Assembly (NCBI GenBank): GCA_020723325.1
Contig: DYJD01000016.1
Location: forward strand, 62,001 to 126,000
DNA from: Desulfosudis oleivorans
Lineage (GTDB): Bacteria; Desulfobacterota; Desulfobacteria; Desulfobacterales; SURF-7
DNA: 64,000 bases
Direction of reading: 5' to 3'
Part shown: positions 1 through 9,785 of the stretch, one piece after another
Layout of the letters: each line of letters begins with the position of its first letter
How positions within the stretch are numbered: position 1 is the stretch's first letter
Position numbers and translations under genes: made by a program
The notes under the pieces: model-generated
Told to the model about the DNA's origin: nothing
The model's database searches: none
Seen by the model: only the letters and a program-made list of their open reading frames with translations

Positions 1-158
1 ATATCGGCGACAAAACGTAAGTCCCGGTTGGAAAGATCTTGGAACAGGACGTTGGCTTTCAGGGCGGTAAGGAGATCCTGCCGGCCTTTAACGACCGTGT
101 TTTCCCAAAAAGATTTCAGCATGGCGCCTCGAATGGAATCAGGATGGAATACTTGCAT
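1..158 (-). CDS. Partial N-terminus of a cyclic nucleotide-binding-like protein
   Basis: Reading the minus strand from an ATG at 158 gives an open frame that runs off the window edge (52 codons seen). A second in-frame ATG at 122 gives a protein starting MLKSFWENTVVKG and may be the true start. The segment that follows (LKANVLFQDLSNRDLRFVAD) resembles the lead-in of Crp/cyclic nucleotide-binding domains, where a 'xxPLFxxLsxxdLxxia' helix opens the cNMP fold. The nucleotide-binding loop itself lies outside the window, so this call rests on the short lead-in only. The gene is divergent from the hybrid kinase that starts at 231, leaving about 70-110 bp for both promoters. Confidence 0.5.
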   Translation of the reverse strand, partial: MQVFHPDSIRGAMLKSFWENTVVKGRQDLLTALKANVLFQDLSNRDLRFVAD

Positions 159-230
159 TTGGTTTTACAAACTGTTACTTAAACAAATACAATTTCAACG
201 GATTTTTGGCAATAAATACTTTTTATCCAT

Positions 231-3200
231 ATGCAGAATCAAAACAAAACAGACAAGACCCGGCAGGAAAATGCCCCGGCCCAGGATCCGGCGGACAAAG
301 CTCTCCAAGAAGCCCATCAGCGCCTGCGGGAGTCCATCAATAACCTGCCCGACAGCTATGTGTATCAATACACTTACAACAAAGAGGGCCGGCCGCAATT
401 TTTGTATGTGAGTCAAGGTGTCGAACGGGTCCATCCTGGTGTCAAGGCCGAGGATGTCTTGAAAGACGCGGCGGTCCTGCACGGTCTCATCGAACCGGAT
501 CAAATCCCGGCCTTGATGGAAGCCGAAGCTGTAAGCGCCCGTGACCTGACCGATTTTTCCATGGACTTGCGCTTCCGTCTCCCCAACGGCGAGCTGCGCT
601 GGTTCCAGGCCCATTCCCGCACCCGCCGCAACGAGCACGGCCAGGTCTTTTGGGACGGCGCGGCGGTGGATATCACCGCCAGGAAGCGGGCCGAGGAGGC
701 CCTGCGGCAAAACGCGGAAATGCTCCACCGTATTCTGCAGACGGCCATGGATGGATTTTTGATGGTGGACATGGCGGGTCGTCTTCTAGAAGTCAATGAT
801 GCCTATTGTCGGATGAGTGGTTACACTGCTCAGGAATTGTCGGGCATGGGGCTTTCCGACCTGGAAGATATGTTGACCGGTGAGGAAATTATCGAGCGCA
901 TCCATAAAATCATAGAGCGGGGCCGGGACCGTTTTGAATCCAGGCACCGCCGCAAGGACGGAAGCGTTTATGACGTGGAGGTCAGTGTCCAATATCTACC
1001 CGTGGAAGGTGGGCGGTTTGTATCCTTTCTGCGGGATATCACCGATCGGAAGCAGGCCGAGGAGAATCTGCGGCAAAGCCATCAACGCTATCAGCAATTG
1101 GTGGACCATGCCCATGACGGTATCTTTTCTTTGGATGTCCAAGGGCGTTTTCTTTTTGTGAACAAAGGAATCTGCAGCATTCTCGGTTATACCCGAGAGG
1201 AACTGCTCGGCCTGAATATCATCGACACCTATGCGGAAACGGAGCAGGAACAAGGGCGGAAACGTATGGTCCTTCTGGGCCGCGGGGAAATGATTCAGTT
1301 CGAGCGGCTCATGAAACGCAAGGACGGAAGTTTCATCATCATCGAGGTCAGCGCCTGGAAAACGGAAGACGGTAGTATCCAGGCTATTGTGCGCGATATC
1401 ACCGAACGGAGAAAGGCCGCCAACAGGTTAAGGGAAAGCGAAAGCCGTCTGCGCACCGTGACCGAGAATGCCCCGGATACGATTTTGCAGGTGGACCGCC
1501 AGGGGACGATAGTGTTCGTCAACCGCCCATTACCGGGCCTACCGGTGGAAAAAGTGGTAGGGACCAAGGTGGTTGAATGGGTGCCGCCGGACTACCATGC
1601 CGTGGTGGCTCAGGCCCTCGACAATGCTTTTTCCTCAGGGCAGCGTCAGGAGTACGAATCCGCCGGTCCCGGACCCCATGGCGAGACCCGTCACTATAAT
1701 GTACGGGTGATGCCGGTCATGACAGAAGGTAAGACCGAGACCGCCATCTATATTGCCACGGACATCACAGAGAAAAGACAGGTTGAAGAGCAATCCAAAA
1801 TGCTCAACAGGCAAATGCAATCCATGTTGTCCAGCATCAGCGACGCCTTTTTCGCATTGGATGAAAACATGGTGGTGACCTACTTTAATGCCGCGGCTGA
1901 AACAGCCCTGGGGAGAAACCGGCAGGAAGTCATCGGCCGAAAATTGTTTGATGCTTTTCCGGAAGGCAGGGGCAGCATATTCGACGAAAAATACACCCGG
2001 GCGTTGCGGGAAAGAATTCCACTCGCTTTTGAAACCCATTTCGGCATCGAGCCTTATGTGAACTGGTATGATGTAAGGGTCTATCCTTTTGAAAGAGGGA
2101 TTTCAGTCTATTTTAAGATCATCACCGACCGGAAACAAGCCGAGGCGGCGCTGTTGGAAAATGAAGAGCGCCTGCGGGCCCTGAGTGCCAATCTGGCGGA
2201 CGGCATGGTCTATCAAATTGACAGCGGACCGGCCGGCGTGGAGCGGCGGTTCACATATCTGAGTCCCGCCGTGGAGCGTTTCCACAGCCTGACCGTGGAA
2301 GCCGCCCAACAGAATCCCGGCCTGATTTACGGCCAAGTGATCGAGGAGGACCGGGCCCGGGTGGCAGCAGAAGAAGCCCAGGCCTTTGCGGAAAAGGTCA
2401 AATTCGAGACCGAAGTCAGGGTGCGTATGCCCTCCGGCGAAGTGCGCTGGCGCCGTTTTATTTCCTCCCCCAGGTTTACAGCGGCCGGGAGATGGTTCTG
2501 GGATGGTTTGGAAGTGGACGTCACCGAGCAAAAGCGGGTCGAGGAGGAAAAGGATCGGCTGCAGGCCCAGTTGAATCAGGCCCAGAAGATGGAATCCGTG
2601 GGCCGACTGGCCGGGGGCGTGGCCCATGACTTCAACAACATGCTGGGGGTGATTTTGGGCTATACGGAGCTGGCCATGCAGCGGCTGGAGCCGGCCCAGC
2701 CGCTTTTTGCGGAATTGGGGGAGATCCGCAAGGCGGCCGAGCGCTCCGCCGAATTCACCCGGCAACTGCTGGCCTTTGCCCGCAAGCAGACCGTGGCCCC
2801 CAAACTGCTGGACCTGAACGAGACCGTGGAAGGCATGCTGAAGATGCTGCGGCGCCTCATCGGCGAGGATATCGATCTGGCCTGGCTGCCGGGCAAGAAT
2901 CTGAAGCCCCTTAAAATGGACCCGTCCCAGATCGATCAGATATTGGCCAACCTGTGCGTCAACGCCCGGGACGCCATCAGCGGCGCGGGCAAGATCACCA
3001 TTGAGACCGGTACGGCGGTTTTTGACAAGGACTACTGCGATTACAATCCGGGTTTCCTGCCCGGCGAATATCTCCTGTTGGCGGTGAGCGATGACGGTTG
3101 CGGCATGGACTCCGTGACCCTCTCGCGCCTGTTCGAGCCCTTCTTCACCACCAAGGAGACAGGCAAGGGCACCGGCCTCGGCCTGGCCACGGTTTACGGC

Positions 3201-3716
3201 ATTGTCGGCCAGAACAATGGTTTTATCAAGGTTTTCAGTGAGCCGGGCCACGGAGCTGTTTTCAGGATCTATCTGCCCCAGGCCCCCAAGGCGGAAAAAA
3301 TGCCCAAAGCCGTTTCCGGAAAACAGGTCCTGGGGGGTAGTGAAACCATTCTGCTGGTGGAAGACGAACCGGCCCTGATCGAGATGACCACGAAAATGCT
3401 CCAGTACCGGGGATATACAGTACTGGCCGCCGCGACTCCGGGGGAGGCCATCCGCCTGGCCCGGGAAAACGCCGGGGCCATTCGCCTGCTCATGACCGAT
3501 GTGATCATGCCCGAGATGAACGGCCGCGAATTGGCCAATAGTCTCTTGTCCCTTTCCCCTGACTTCAGGTGCCTGTTCATGTCCGGCTATTCGGCGGATG
3601 TGATCGCCCACCACGGCGTGCTGGACGAGGGGGTTCACTTCATTCAAAAGCCTTTTACCATGGACGAACTGGCTGCCAAGGTGCGGGAAGCATTGGACAG
3701 GAAACCCGCAAAATAA
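231..3716 (+). CDS. Multi-PAS hybrid sensor histidine kinase with C-terminal receiver
   Basis: A 1161-residue hybrid kinase. Six consecutive PAS/PAC units can be read from the recurring 'DIT(D/E)RK(Q/R)AEE' PAC endings (roughly residues 25-150, 160-275, 280-395, 400-520, 525-645, 650-770). A HisKA domain follows with phospho-acceptor H799 in AHDFNNMLG, then a HATPase with N box (NLCVNARDAI), G1 (DDGCGMD) and G2 (GKGTGLGLA), and a receiver domain with phospho-acceptor D1090 in MTDVIMPEMNG. There is no transmembrane segment, so it should be cytosolic and sense a soluble or redox ligand through its PAS domains. No cognate output regulator is adjacent; the fused receiver probably passes phosphate to an unlinked HPt or regulator. 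The start is an ATG; no strong Shine-Dalgarno is visible. Confidence 0.93.
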   Translation: MQNQNKTDKTRQENAPAQDPADKALQEAHQRLRESINNLPDSYVYQYTYNKEGRPQFLYVSQGVERVHPGVKAEDVLKDAAVLHGLIEPDQIPALMEAEAVSARDLTDFSMDLRFRLPNGELRWFQAHSRTRRNEHGQVFWDGAAVDITARKRAEEALRQNAEMLHRILQTAMDGFLMVDMAGRLLEVNDAYCRMSGYTAQELSGMGLSDLEDMLTGEEIIERIHKIIERGRDRFESRHRRKDGSVYDVEVSVQYLPVEGGRFVSFLRDITDRKQAEENLRQSHQRYQQLVDHAHDGIFSLDVQGRFLFVNKGICSILGYTREELLGLNIIDTYAETEQEQGRKRMVLLGRGEMIQFERLMKRKDGSFIIIEVSAWKTEDGSIQAIVRDITERRKAANRLRESESRLRTVTENAPDTILQVDRQGTIVFVNRPLPGLPVEKVVGTKVVEWVPPDYHAVVAQALDNAFSSGQRQEYESAGPGPHGETRHYNVRVMPVMTEGKTETAIYIATDITEKRQVEEQSKMLNRQMQSMLSSISDAFFALDENMVVTYFNAAAETALGRNRQEVIGRKLFDAFPEGRGSIFDEKYTRALRERIPLAFETHFGIEPYVNWYDVRVYPFERGISVYFKIITDRKQAEAALLENEERLRALSANLADGMVYQIDSGPAGVERRFTYLSPAVERFHSLTVEAAQQNPGLIYGQVIEEDRARVAAEEAQAFAEKVKFETEVRVRMPSGEVRWRRFISSPRFTAAGRWFWDGLEVDVTEQKRVEEEKDRLQAQLNQAQKMESVGRLAGGVAHDFNNMLGVILGYTELAMQRLEPAQPLFAELGEIRKAAERSAEFTRQLLAFARKQTVAPKLLDLNETVEGMLKMLRRLIGEDIDLAWLPGKNLKPLKMDPSQIDQILANLCVNARDAISGAGKITIETGTAVFDKDYCDYNPGFLPGEYLLLAVSDDGCGMDSVTLSRLFEPFFTTKETGKGTGLGLATVYGIVGQNNGFIKVFSEPGHGAVFRIYLPQAPKAEKMPKAVSGKQVLGGSETILLVEDEPALIEMTTKMLQYRGYTVLAAATPGEAIRLARENAGAIRLLMTDVIMPEMNGRELANSLLSLSPDFRCLFMSGYSADVIAHHGVLDEGVHFIQKPFTMDELAAKVREALDRKPAK

Positions 3717-4144
3717 TCAATGTCTTTTTCTACTCTGCCATCCAACCTCTCGGGGTCGGGGTCGGTATCGGAATCGGTATCGAAAAAACAGGAGAATAGT
3801 CCGAGGGCTGAAGGCTGAGGGTTATGGTGCATTTGTTCTATTAATACCCCAAAAAAGCTTCGACGCCGATACCGATAGCGACCCCGACCCCGAGGGACTA
3901 GATGGCAGCGATAAAACCCTATCACGCACGAATCGCTTTGTTTTGATGGGCAATGGCATTCGCTGGATGAAATGTTGGTTATTAATGGCAGCACATTCCG
4001 CGCCAAGTTTACATGCGATTCCCCTGATGCAAGAATACCCCCCCCGGTTGATTTATTAATCTATCTGTAATAGGGATAAACCATTCATCATCATTGATCG
4101 TGGGCGATAAGAAAGCAGTATGAAGACAATTCGGGAGAGTAAAG
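3717..4144. other. Intergenic region with one palindromic repeat element
   Basis: 428 bp between the hybrid kinase and the first island gene. It holds one copy of the GGGGTC/GGTATC element (3747-3896), which could also terminate kinase transcription. The rest (3897-4144) carries no recognisable gene; a GGGAGAG just before 4145 can serve as ribosome binding site of the next gene. Confidence 0.6.
3747..3896. repeat. GGGGTC/GGTATC palindromic element, copy 1
   Basis: The left arm reads CTCGGGGTCGGGGTCGG followed by TATCGGAATCGGTATCG; the right arm reads CGATACCGATAGCG followed by ACCCCGACCCCGAGG. The arms are imperfect reverse complements of about 35 nt. The roughly 75-nt centre contains AATAGTCCGAGGGCTGAAGG, which is also found, slightly changed, in the copies at 20036, 22776 (inverted) and 29114. 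Confidence 0.85.
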
Positions 4145-7100
4145 ATGATCCGTATTTTGCATCTTTCCGATATTCATTTGGGCAGCGTTGATCAGGCCGA
4201 GACCTATCGCAGTCAACTGGAAGCGGACCTGAAGCGGGAACTGAACATCGACAAGCTGGATTATCTGGTGGTGGCCGGCGACATCGCCGATAAATCCACG
4301 CCGGAGGAATATATAGCGGCGGAAACCCTTTTCACCGGACTGATGAAACGCTTTGAGATCAGTCCTGCCGGCCTTGTCATCGTGCCGGGCAACCATGATT
4401 TGAACTGGGGGCTGTCACAAAAAGCCTATCAATTGATGGACAAGACGGATTGCACGGATAAGCTGGAAGAGGGCAGGTATATTCCGGTCACGGAGGAAGT
4501 TGTCCGCATGCTGGTTCCGGAGCGATACAAGGAACGCTTCCGGCATTTCAGCGATTTTCATCTGCGCCTCACCGGAAGGCCATACCCGTTGGAATATGCC
4601 AAACAGGGATTGGTGCATGCCTTTGCCGATAAAAAGCTGCTTTTTTGCGGGCTGAATTCCTCCTGGGACCTGGATCATCATTTCCGCGATCGCGCCGGTA
4701 TTCACACCAGCGCCCTGAATCTGGCCATGGATGAGATGTCGGATCTGGGCTGCGACGACTGGTTGAAGATCGCCGTCTTTCATCATCCGGTCACAGGGCC
4801 GGAAATGATGAAAAAGGTGGATTTCCTAGAACGGCTTTCGGTGTGCGGCTTTCAGGTCCTGCTCCATGGCCATATCCATGAGGCCCAGCATGGCTTTTAT
4901 CATTACGATGACAAGAGACAAATTCACATTGTCGGCAGCGGAACATTTGGTGCAGCCACGAAGGAAATGGTCAGCGGCATTCCCCACCAGTACAATTTTT
5001 TGGAATTCGATCCGAGCAAAAATCGAATCACCGTCCATACCCGCAAAAAAGTTAAACCGGAAGGGGCTTGGTCCGCCGATCCCCTCTGGGGGGATAGAAA
5101 CAATCCGGTTTCTTATTACCCAATTTCTTTGAAGAGTAAAACGACTGAAACAACTCAGCCGGCCGAAACCTGCGCCCTAAAAACGGATATTGAAAAAGGA
5201 ACTCTCGAAATTCCCAATGCCTATCGCGAATGGGTGTTGGATCTATGCAGCCACATGGATGTGGACCGTTTGCAGGAAAAAGGTACTTCAATTAAAATCA
5301 GCTTGCCTGAAGTGTTTATCCCCCTGCACACCACTTCCGGCGCTAAAAAAGAAGAGGAATCTGCGCCGGATACTGAGAGTTTGCTTAAAATAACGGGCCA
5401 TACGCGCGATGTTGAAGACATCATTGCCCAGGGCCATGATCTGATCATTCAAGGCGAGGCCGGTTCAGGCAAAACCACCCTGATCAAGCATGTGGCTTAT
5501 ATGTGTTTGACGCAGCCGGACTGGAAAGGCCTGGAGGGCGTTTTGCCTGTGTTGATTTTCCTTAAAGACTTGAAAGGCTTTGAGCGCATGGATGCGCCCC
5601 AAAATGAGGAAACCGCCGAAGCCTTGTTGCGCCATGCCTTTCGGCAAAGTGGTTGCAGTCTCGACCTTGAAACCGTGCGGCAATATTGTACCGCGGGAAA
5701 AGCCTTGTTTCTGCTGGACGGCCTGGATGAAATCGAAATCGAGCTTCGGAATCTTGCGGCCAATGCTTTGAAAGCCTTTCGGCGGGTATGTTCAGGCGGT
5801 CGCTTTGTGTTTTCAGGACGGCCCCATGGCATTGAGAGTGATGTGGTGAACCGGTTCGGCAAGGAGATCATCACCATTCTGCCGCTCACCATGAAACAGG
5901 TGGATATCTTCATCCGGAAATGGTTTCACCAAGCGGAGCAATCCAAAACAGACCGGGTGACCAAAACCGCCGAGCAAATGATAAGTGAAATCCGGGACAA
6001 TCCCGGTGTGGAAAGACTGATTTACAACCCCCTGATGCTCACCGCCGTTTGCATCCTGTATTATGATAAAAGAGAATTACCCAGCCAAAGAGCCGAGCTT
6101 TACAGCAAATTTGTCGAGAATATGCTTCACCGCGGCAAGCGTTTTCCAGACCCGGAATTGGTTCACATTTTTCTCAGGTCTTTGGCCTATTCTAATCATA
6201 TAAGGAAAAAGAAAGGTTGCGATATCCAATCAGCCCTTGCTCTTCTAAAAGATATCTATCCAAAGAAAAAGGACATATCGGATATCGAATATGATGTATT
6301 TATTCAACAGACCTTTTCAAGAATCGAACCTGATTGCGGCTTGCTGAAATTCGAAGCCGGTCAATTAATGTTCCGCCATCTGACTTTCCAAGAGTTTTTG
6401 ACAGCCGAATATATTAAGGATCGCAAGACGAAATATGACGAGGCCATTCAAGACTATTGGGAGGATGAATGGTACAAGGAAGTGGTTGAGCTGCTCATCG
6501 GCTTGCTGAGCATCAACAGCATTCAATGGGCCAATGATATCCTGGAAGGCGCGCTGAATCAGCCGGATAAACCGCCTTTTCAGCGCCTGCGCCTGGCCGC
6601 GCGCTCCATTCTGGATATCCATGCCGACCGACGGTCGAATGATCTGATCGATCTGGCCACGGAAAAGATGAGGGAAGTCATCGCATCCGTTACGCCTTCT
6701 ATGGACCGGGCCGATGCGGGTGAAATTTTTGGCCGCCTGGGGGACCGTCGGGACCTGGAAGTTTTTATCAAGATACCAGACGGCGAATATGAAACATCTA
6801 CCGGCAAGGTAAAACTCGTCGGTTTTGAAATGGCCAAGTACCCGGTGACCAACATGTGGTATGAAAAGTTTATCAAACACGGCGGCTATGAAAATGAATC
6901 TTTCTGGACCCCCGAAGGCTTGAAGTGGCGGGCGCAGACAAAGGCAAAGCATCCTAAGTCATGGCATGATCGCCGCTGGAATTGTCCCAATCATCCCGTC
7001 GTAGGCGTCTGCTGGTGGGAAGCGGATGCTTTTTGTCGGTGGTGGTCGATTCATAAAAATGACGGTTATCGCTATTTCTTGCCCACGGAAAAGCAGTGGG

Positions 7101-7558
7101 AGGCAATGGCAGCGGGTTTTAAACAGCAAAAGTATCCCTGGGGAAAGGATTTTGATACAGATAAATGCAATTCCGAAGAATCCAAAATCGGACGAACTTC
7201 GTCAGTTGGGATTTTCCAAGAAGGAAAGACGCCCGAAGGTATTGAAGAAATTTCCGGCAATGTTTGGGAATGGACCAGAACTAATTATCATTCCCAAGCG
7301 GAACTGACAGATTCTCGGTTTGAGATGGATGCGCAAGAATTGTATGAGAAAATTATTACTTTATCAGGAGATGAAAGGGAAAAAAAATTAAATGACTATG
7401 TGGTGCTATTAAATGATACCAAACGACAAATTCCAGCGCTTCGCGGGGGCTCATGGCTCCACGATGGAGTCAACGCGCGTTGTGCCGCGCGCAACATCGA
7501 CCACCCGTTCAACCGGAACAGCATTATTGGTTTTCGGTGCTCCAGGACCAGGGTTTAA
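4145..7558 (+). CDS. Metallophosphoesterase-NACHT ATPase with C-terminal FGE/C-type-lectin domain (putative DGR target 1)
   Basis: 1137 residues. The N-terminal calcineurin-like phosphoesterase shows all metal-binding blocks: HLSDIHLG, AGDIAD, PGNHDLNW, FHHPV and HGHIHEA. A NACHT-type STAND ATPase follows, with Walker A GEAGSGKTT (about residue 437), Walker B FLLDGLDEIE (about 519) and sensor SGRPHG (about 557). From about residue 870 there is a FGE-sulfatase (SUMF1) domain: KYPVTNMWYEKF, HPVVGVCWWEADAFC, SGNVWEWTR, then RGGSW to GFRC at the very end. The last 34 codons form a putative variable repeat. Unlike the three sister proteins it carries about 45 extra residues between EWTR and RGGSW. 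By analogy with STAND/NLR proteins, the FGE domain would sense a ligand and the phosphoesterase would be the effector; this is inference. Its closest relative in the window is the gene at 10164. Confidence 0.9.
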   Translation: MIRILHLSDIHLGSVDQAETYRSQLEADLKRELNIDKLDYLVVAGDIADKSTPEEYIAAETLFTGLMKRFEISPAGLVIVPGNHDLNWGLSQKAYQLMDKTDCTDKLEEGRYIPVTEEVVRMLVPERYKERFRHFSDFHLRLTGRPYPLEYAKQGLVHAFADKKLLFCGLNSSWDLDHHFRDRAGIHTSALNLAMDEMSDLGCDDWLKIAVFHHPVTGPEMMKKVDFLERLSVCGFQVLLHGHIHEAQHGFYHYDDKRQIHIVGSGTFGAATKEMVSGIPHQYNFLEFDPSKNRITVHTRKKVKPEGAWSADPLWGDRNNPVSYYPISLKSKTTETTQPAETCALKTDIEKGTLEIPNAYREWVLDLCSHMDVDRLQEKGTSIKISLPEVFIPLHTTSGAKKEEESAPDTESLLKITGHTRDVEDIIAQGHDLIIQGEAGSGKTTLIKHVAYMCLTQPDWKGLEGVLPVLIFLKDLKGFERMDAPQNEETAEALLRHAFRQSGCSLDLETVRQYCTAGKALFLLDGLDEIEIELRNLAANALKAFRRVCSGGRFVFSGRPHGIESDVVNRFGKEIITILPLTMKQVDIFIRKWFHQAEQSKTDRVTKTAEQMISEIRDNPGVERLIYNPLMLTAVCILYYDKRELPSQRAELYSKFVENMLHRGKRFPDPELVHIFLRSLAYSNHIRKKKGCDIQSALALLKDIYPKKKDISDIEYDVFIQQTFSRIEPDCGLLKFEAGQLMFRHLTFQEFLTAEYIKDRKTKYDEAIQDYWEDEWYKEVVELLIGLLSINSIQWANDILEGALNQPDKPPFQRLRLAARSILDIHADRRSNDLIDLATEKMREVIASVTPSMDRADAGEIFGRLGDRRDLEVFIKIPDGEYETSTGKVKLVGFEMAKYPVTNMWYEKFIKHGGYENESFWTPEGLKWRAQTKAKHPKSWHDRRWNCPNHPVVGVCWWEADAFCRWWSIHKNDGYRYFLPTEKQWEAMAAGFKQQKYPWGKDFDTDKCNSEESKIGRTSSVGIFQEGKTPEGIEEISGNVWEWTRTNYHSQAELTDSRFEMDAQELYEKIITLSGDEREKKLNDYVVLLNDTKRQIPALRGGSWLHDGVNARCAARNIDHPFNRNSIIGFRCSRTRV
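7442..7543 (+). repeat. Putative DGR variable repeat, VR1
   Basis: 34 codons from RGGSW to GFRCS. Bordering codons (CGC GGG GGC, TGT GCC GCG CGC, GGTTTTCGGTGCTCC) are shared at DNA level with the other three genes. The variable-site codons here are almost all NNC (CTC, CAC, GTC, AAC, ATC, GAC, TTC, AGC), as expected when adenines of AAC codons in a template are randomised. No template repeat is in the window. Confidence 0.7.
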
Positions 7559-7774
7559 TCTTTTTCCTTTTTTACCCTTTGTCGGCCGATGAAGGATCGA
7601 ATTTTTCGTATTTGTAGTCAAATCGAGTGCGATCAAGACCACATTTCCTGGACATCCTCGCCAAGTCGTCCTTGTTGTGTTGTGGGAGCGGCTTCCAGCC
7701 GCGATACGGAATTAACAGTATGAAAGGCCCACTTATTCGATTGAAAGATGGGTTGCTATTAAAGGGGAATAAAA
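7559..7774. other. Intergenic region after target 1
   Basis: 216 bp. The start (CCTTTTTTACCCTTTG) matches the 3' flank shared by the other three targets, but the hairpin position holds TCGGCCGA instead of CCGCC-N3-GGCGG and no avd-like reading frame follows, so the module looks decayed. One REP copy lies at 7682-7705. AAAGGGGA at the end is the ribosome binding site of the next gene. Confidence 0.6.
7682..7705 (+). repeat. REP element, copy 1
   Basis: GTGG foot, then the palindromic core GCGGCTTCCAGCCGC (6-bp stem, TCC loop), then GAT. The same unit occurs at 18511 (reverse), 36625, 59553 and 63731. Confidence 0.85.
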
Positions 7775-9763
7775 ATGCCTGATATAAAACCTGTGGATAT
7801 CATCAGCGACAATCCTGAGAAAGAAACAGTTCAATTCGGGTTTGAAGCCTATGCCAAAACCATCGCCGACCTGATCGCCAACAAAAACAATAAAACGCCG
7901 TTTGTCATCGGTGTCTACGGCTCATGGGGCTCGGGCAAAACCACCCTGATGAGTAGAATCAAGCACCTTTTGGAAAATGACGCCTATGGGGATAAAACCG
8001 TTTATCGCAAAATCAAGACCGTCTGGTTTCAAGCCTGGAAATACAATGACGAGGATGCCATCCTGGCCGCCCTTATCGAAGAAATTTTTAAGACCATGAA
8101 GCGGTCTGGCTTTTTAGATGATTGTAAGGCCCAGATAGAAAGAATGGCCGCAAATACCAAATATCAGGCATCCAAAATCGTCGGAAAGCTTACCAAACTG
8201 GCCGGCCTGGATATCTCCGAATTGTTCGCCGACCTTGAATATAAAAAAAAGCTCGGCTTTTTTGATGTGTTTCAGGAATTTTTCGATCGCCTGATTTGGG
8301 ACTACTTAAACTGGCGGCCGCAGTTGAGGGAATGTGAAAAAACCGATGACCGCAACGCCGCCCTGGTCATCTTCATCGATGATCTCGACCGATGCCCGGA
8401 ACCAAGGATTGTCAAGGTCCTGGAAACCGTAAAACTCTTTATGGACAAGGAAGGCTGTGTTTTTGTGATCGGCGCGGCCAATGAAATCATACAAAATGCC
8501 CTGAAGCCCACCTATGGTGAAATCGGCGCGGCCCGCTTCATGGACAAAATCGTCCAAGTGGTTTTCCACCTCAAACAGATCCCGGCGAATGACCTGAAGA
8601 GCTGGGTAGAGGCACTCCGAATTGATTTTCCCAATAAAATTGAAATCGTCCCCCATATTCCACTTCTGGCGCCCGCCTTACAAAACAACCCGCGGCAGTT
8701 GAAACGCTTTTTAAACAATTTGGCCCTGCTGGCCGGAATCATTGAAAACAAGAACCTTCGGATCGATTTTATCGCGCTCCTGTACTTTTGTATTTTTGAA
8801 TATGTGTTTCCTGAATTTGTGGAGGATCTCAAGGATAATCCAAATATCTTGTTTTTGCTAAAAGATGAAATTCATCAATTGGAAACCAAAACCATGGGCC
8901 AAGGCCTTCAGGATTTGTCCGATGCCGAACTTTCGGCGGTTCCGGCGTCTTTGCGAAGATATATCAAAAATCGTGAGCTGAATGAACTTGTGGTAAAATT
9001 TCCTGGCAGGAAAGAGGAACTTGTGCAATTGACGACATTATCCGGCATGGTTGAATTACCTGATGAAATTGGAAAAGTTAACGACGATATACAGGTCCTG
9101 TTTTTTGATGAGATGATCCTGGTGGAGACAGGACATTTTCTGTATGACAATCCACCCGAAGAGGAGACAATCGACCAGCCCTATTATATCGACATCTATC
9201 CGGTCACCAATGAGCAGTATCGCAAATTCATGGATGATGGGGGGTATTCTAATAAGGCATTCTGGTCAGAAGACGGCTTTGAGTGGAAAAATAAAAACAA
9301 TATCACCTGCCCGAAATATTTGAACGATGAAAAATGGAACAAGGATGGCCATCCGGTTGTAGGTGTGAGCTACTATGAAGCAGAAGCCTATGCCAAATGG
9401 GAAGGTAAAAATCTTCCCACAGAATTAGAGTGGGAGCGGGCGGCCAGGGGCACAGATGGAAGACAATATCCGTGGGGCGATGAGTACGATAAGGAGCGCT
9501 GCAATACCCGCGAATCCGAAGTCAGGCAAACTTCCCGTGTCACCAGGTATCCGAATGGGATAAGCCCGATGGGGTGTTATGATATGGCCGGCAATGTTTG
9601 GGAGTGGACAAGGTCTCTCTATGAGGAGTCAGATCGGTATGTGCTTCGCGGCGGTTCGTGGTACAACTACCAGAAATTCGCGGCCTGCGCAATGCGCAAC
9701 AGCTACCTACCGAACTTCCGGTACTACACTGTTGGTTTTCGGTGCGCTAGGACGATTGTTTAA
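7775..9763 (+). CDS. KAP-family P-loop NTPase with C-terminal FGE/C-type-lectin domain (putative DGR target 2)
   Basis: 662 residues. The N-terminal two thirds are a KAP NTPase: Walker A GSWGSGKTT (about residues 49-57) in the typical 'FVIGVYGSWGSGKT' setting, a conserved WFQAWKY block (about 86), Walker B IFIDDLDRCPE (about 200) and a NPRQLKRFLNN sensor (about 308). From about residue 440 there is a FGE-sulfatase domain very close to that of the gene at 15106 (QPYYIDIYPVTNEQYRKFMD is shared), ending in RGGSW to GFRC. KAP NTPases are often membrane-linked or act in conflict systems; no clear transmembrane pair is visible here. Start: ATG preceded by AAAGGGGAATAAAA. The C-terminal 34 codons are the putative variable repeat. 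Role as a ligand-gated ATPase is inferred from architecture only. Confidence 0.9.
   Translation: MPDIKPVDIISDNPEKETVQFGFEAYAKTIADLIANKNNKTPFVIGVYGSWGSGKTTLMSRIKHLLENDAYGDKTVYRKIKTVWFQAWKYNDEDAILAALIEEIFKTMKRSGFLDDCKAQIERMAANTKYQASKIVGKLTKLAGLDISELFADLEYKKKLGFFDVFQEFFDRLIWDYLNWRPQLRECEKTDDRNAALVIFIDDLDRCPEPRIVKVLETVKLFMDKEGCVFVIGAANEIIQNALKPTYGEIGAARFMDKIVQVVFHLKQIPANDLKSWVEALRIDFPNKIEIVPHIPLLAPALQNNPRQLKRFLNNLALLAGIIENKNLRIDFIALLYFCIFEYVFPEFVEDLKDNPNILFLLKDEIHQLETKTMGQGLQDLSDAELSAVPASLRRYIKNRELNELVVKFPGRKEELVQLTTLSGMVELPDEIGKVNDDIQVLFFDEMILVETGHFLYDNPPEEETIDQPYYIDIYPVTNEQYRKFMDDGGYSNKAFWSEDGFEWKNKNNITCPKYLNDEKWNKDGHPVVGVSYYEAEAYAKWEGKNLPTELEWERAARGTDGRQYPWGDEYDKERCNTRESEVRQTSRVTRYPNGISPMGCYDMAGNVWEWTRSLYEESDRYVLRGGSWYNYQKFAACAMRNSYLPNFRYYTVGFRCARTIV
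9647..9748 (+). repeat. Putative DGR variable repeat, VR2
   Basis: 34 codons. Variable codons are dominated by TAC, AAC, TTC and AGC, consistent with substitutions at template adenines. The constant segment GTTGGTTTTCGGTGC is shared with the other copies. Compared with the sister gene at 15106, this stretch is far more divergent than the upstream FGE domain. Confidence 0.72.
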
Positions 9764-9785
9764 CCAGTTTCCTTTTACCCTTTGC

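Noticed and set aside
2103-3647. A 514-residue minus-strand frame inside the hybrid kinase
   Set aside because: Antisense shadow of conserved kinase and receiver domains; composition typical of a GC-codon shadow, no motifs.
3747-3896. CRISPR-like direct repeats in the GGGGTC/GGTATC sequences
   Set aside because: The units are arms of palindromes, not regularly spaced repeats with unique spacers, and no cas gene is present.
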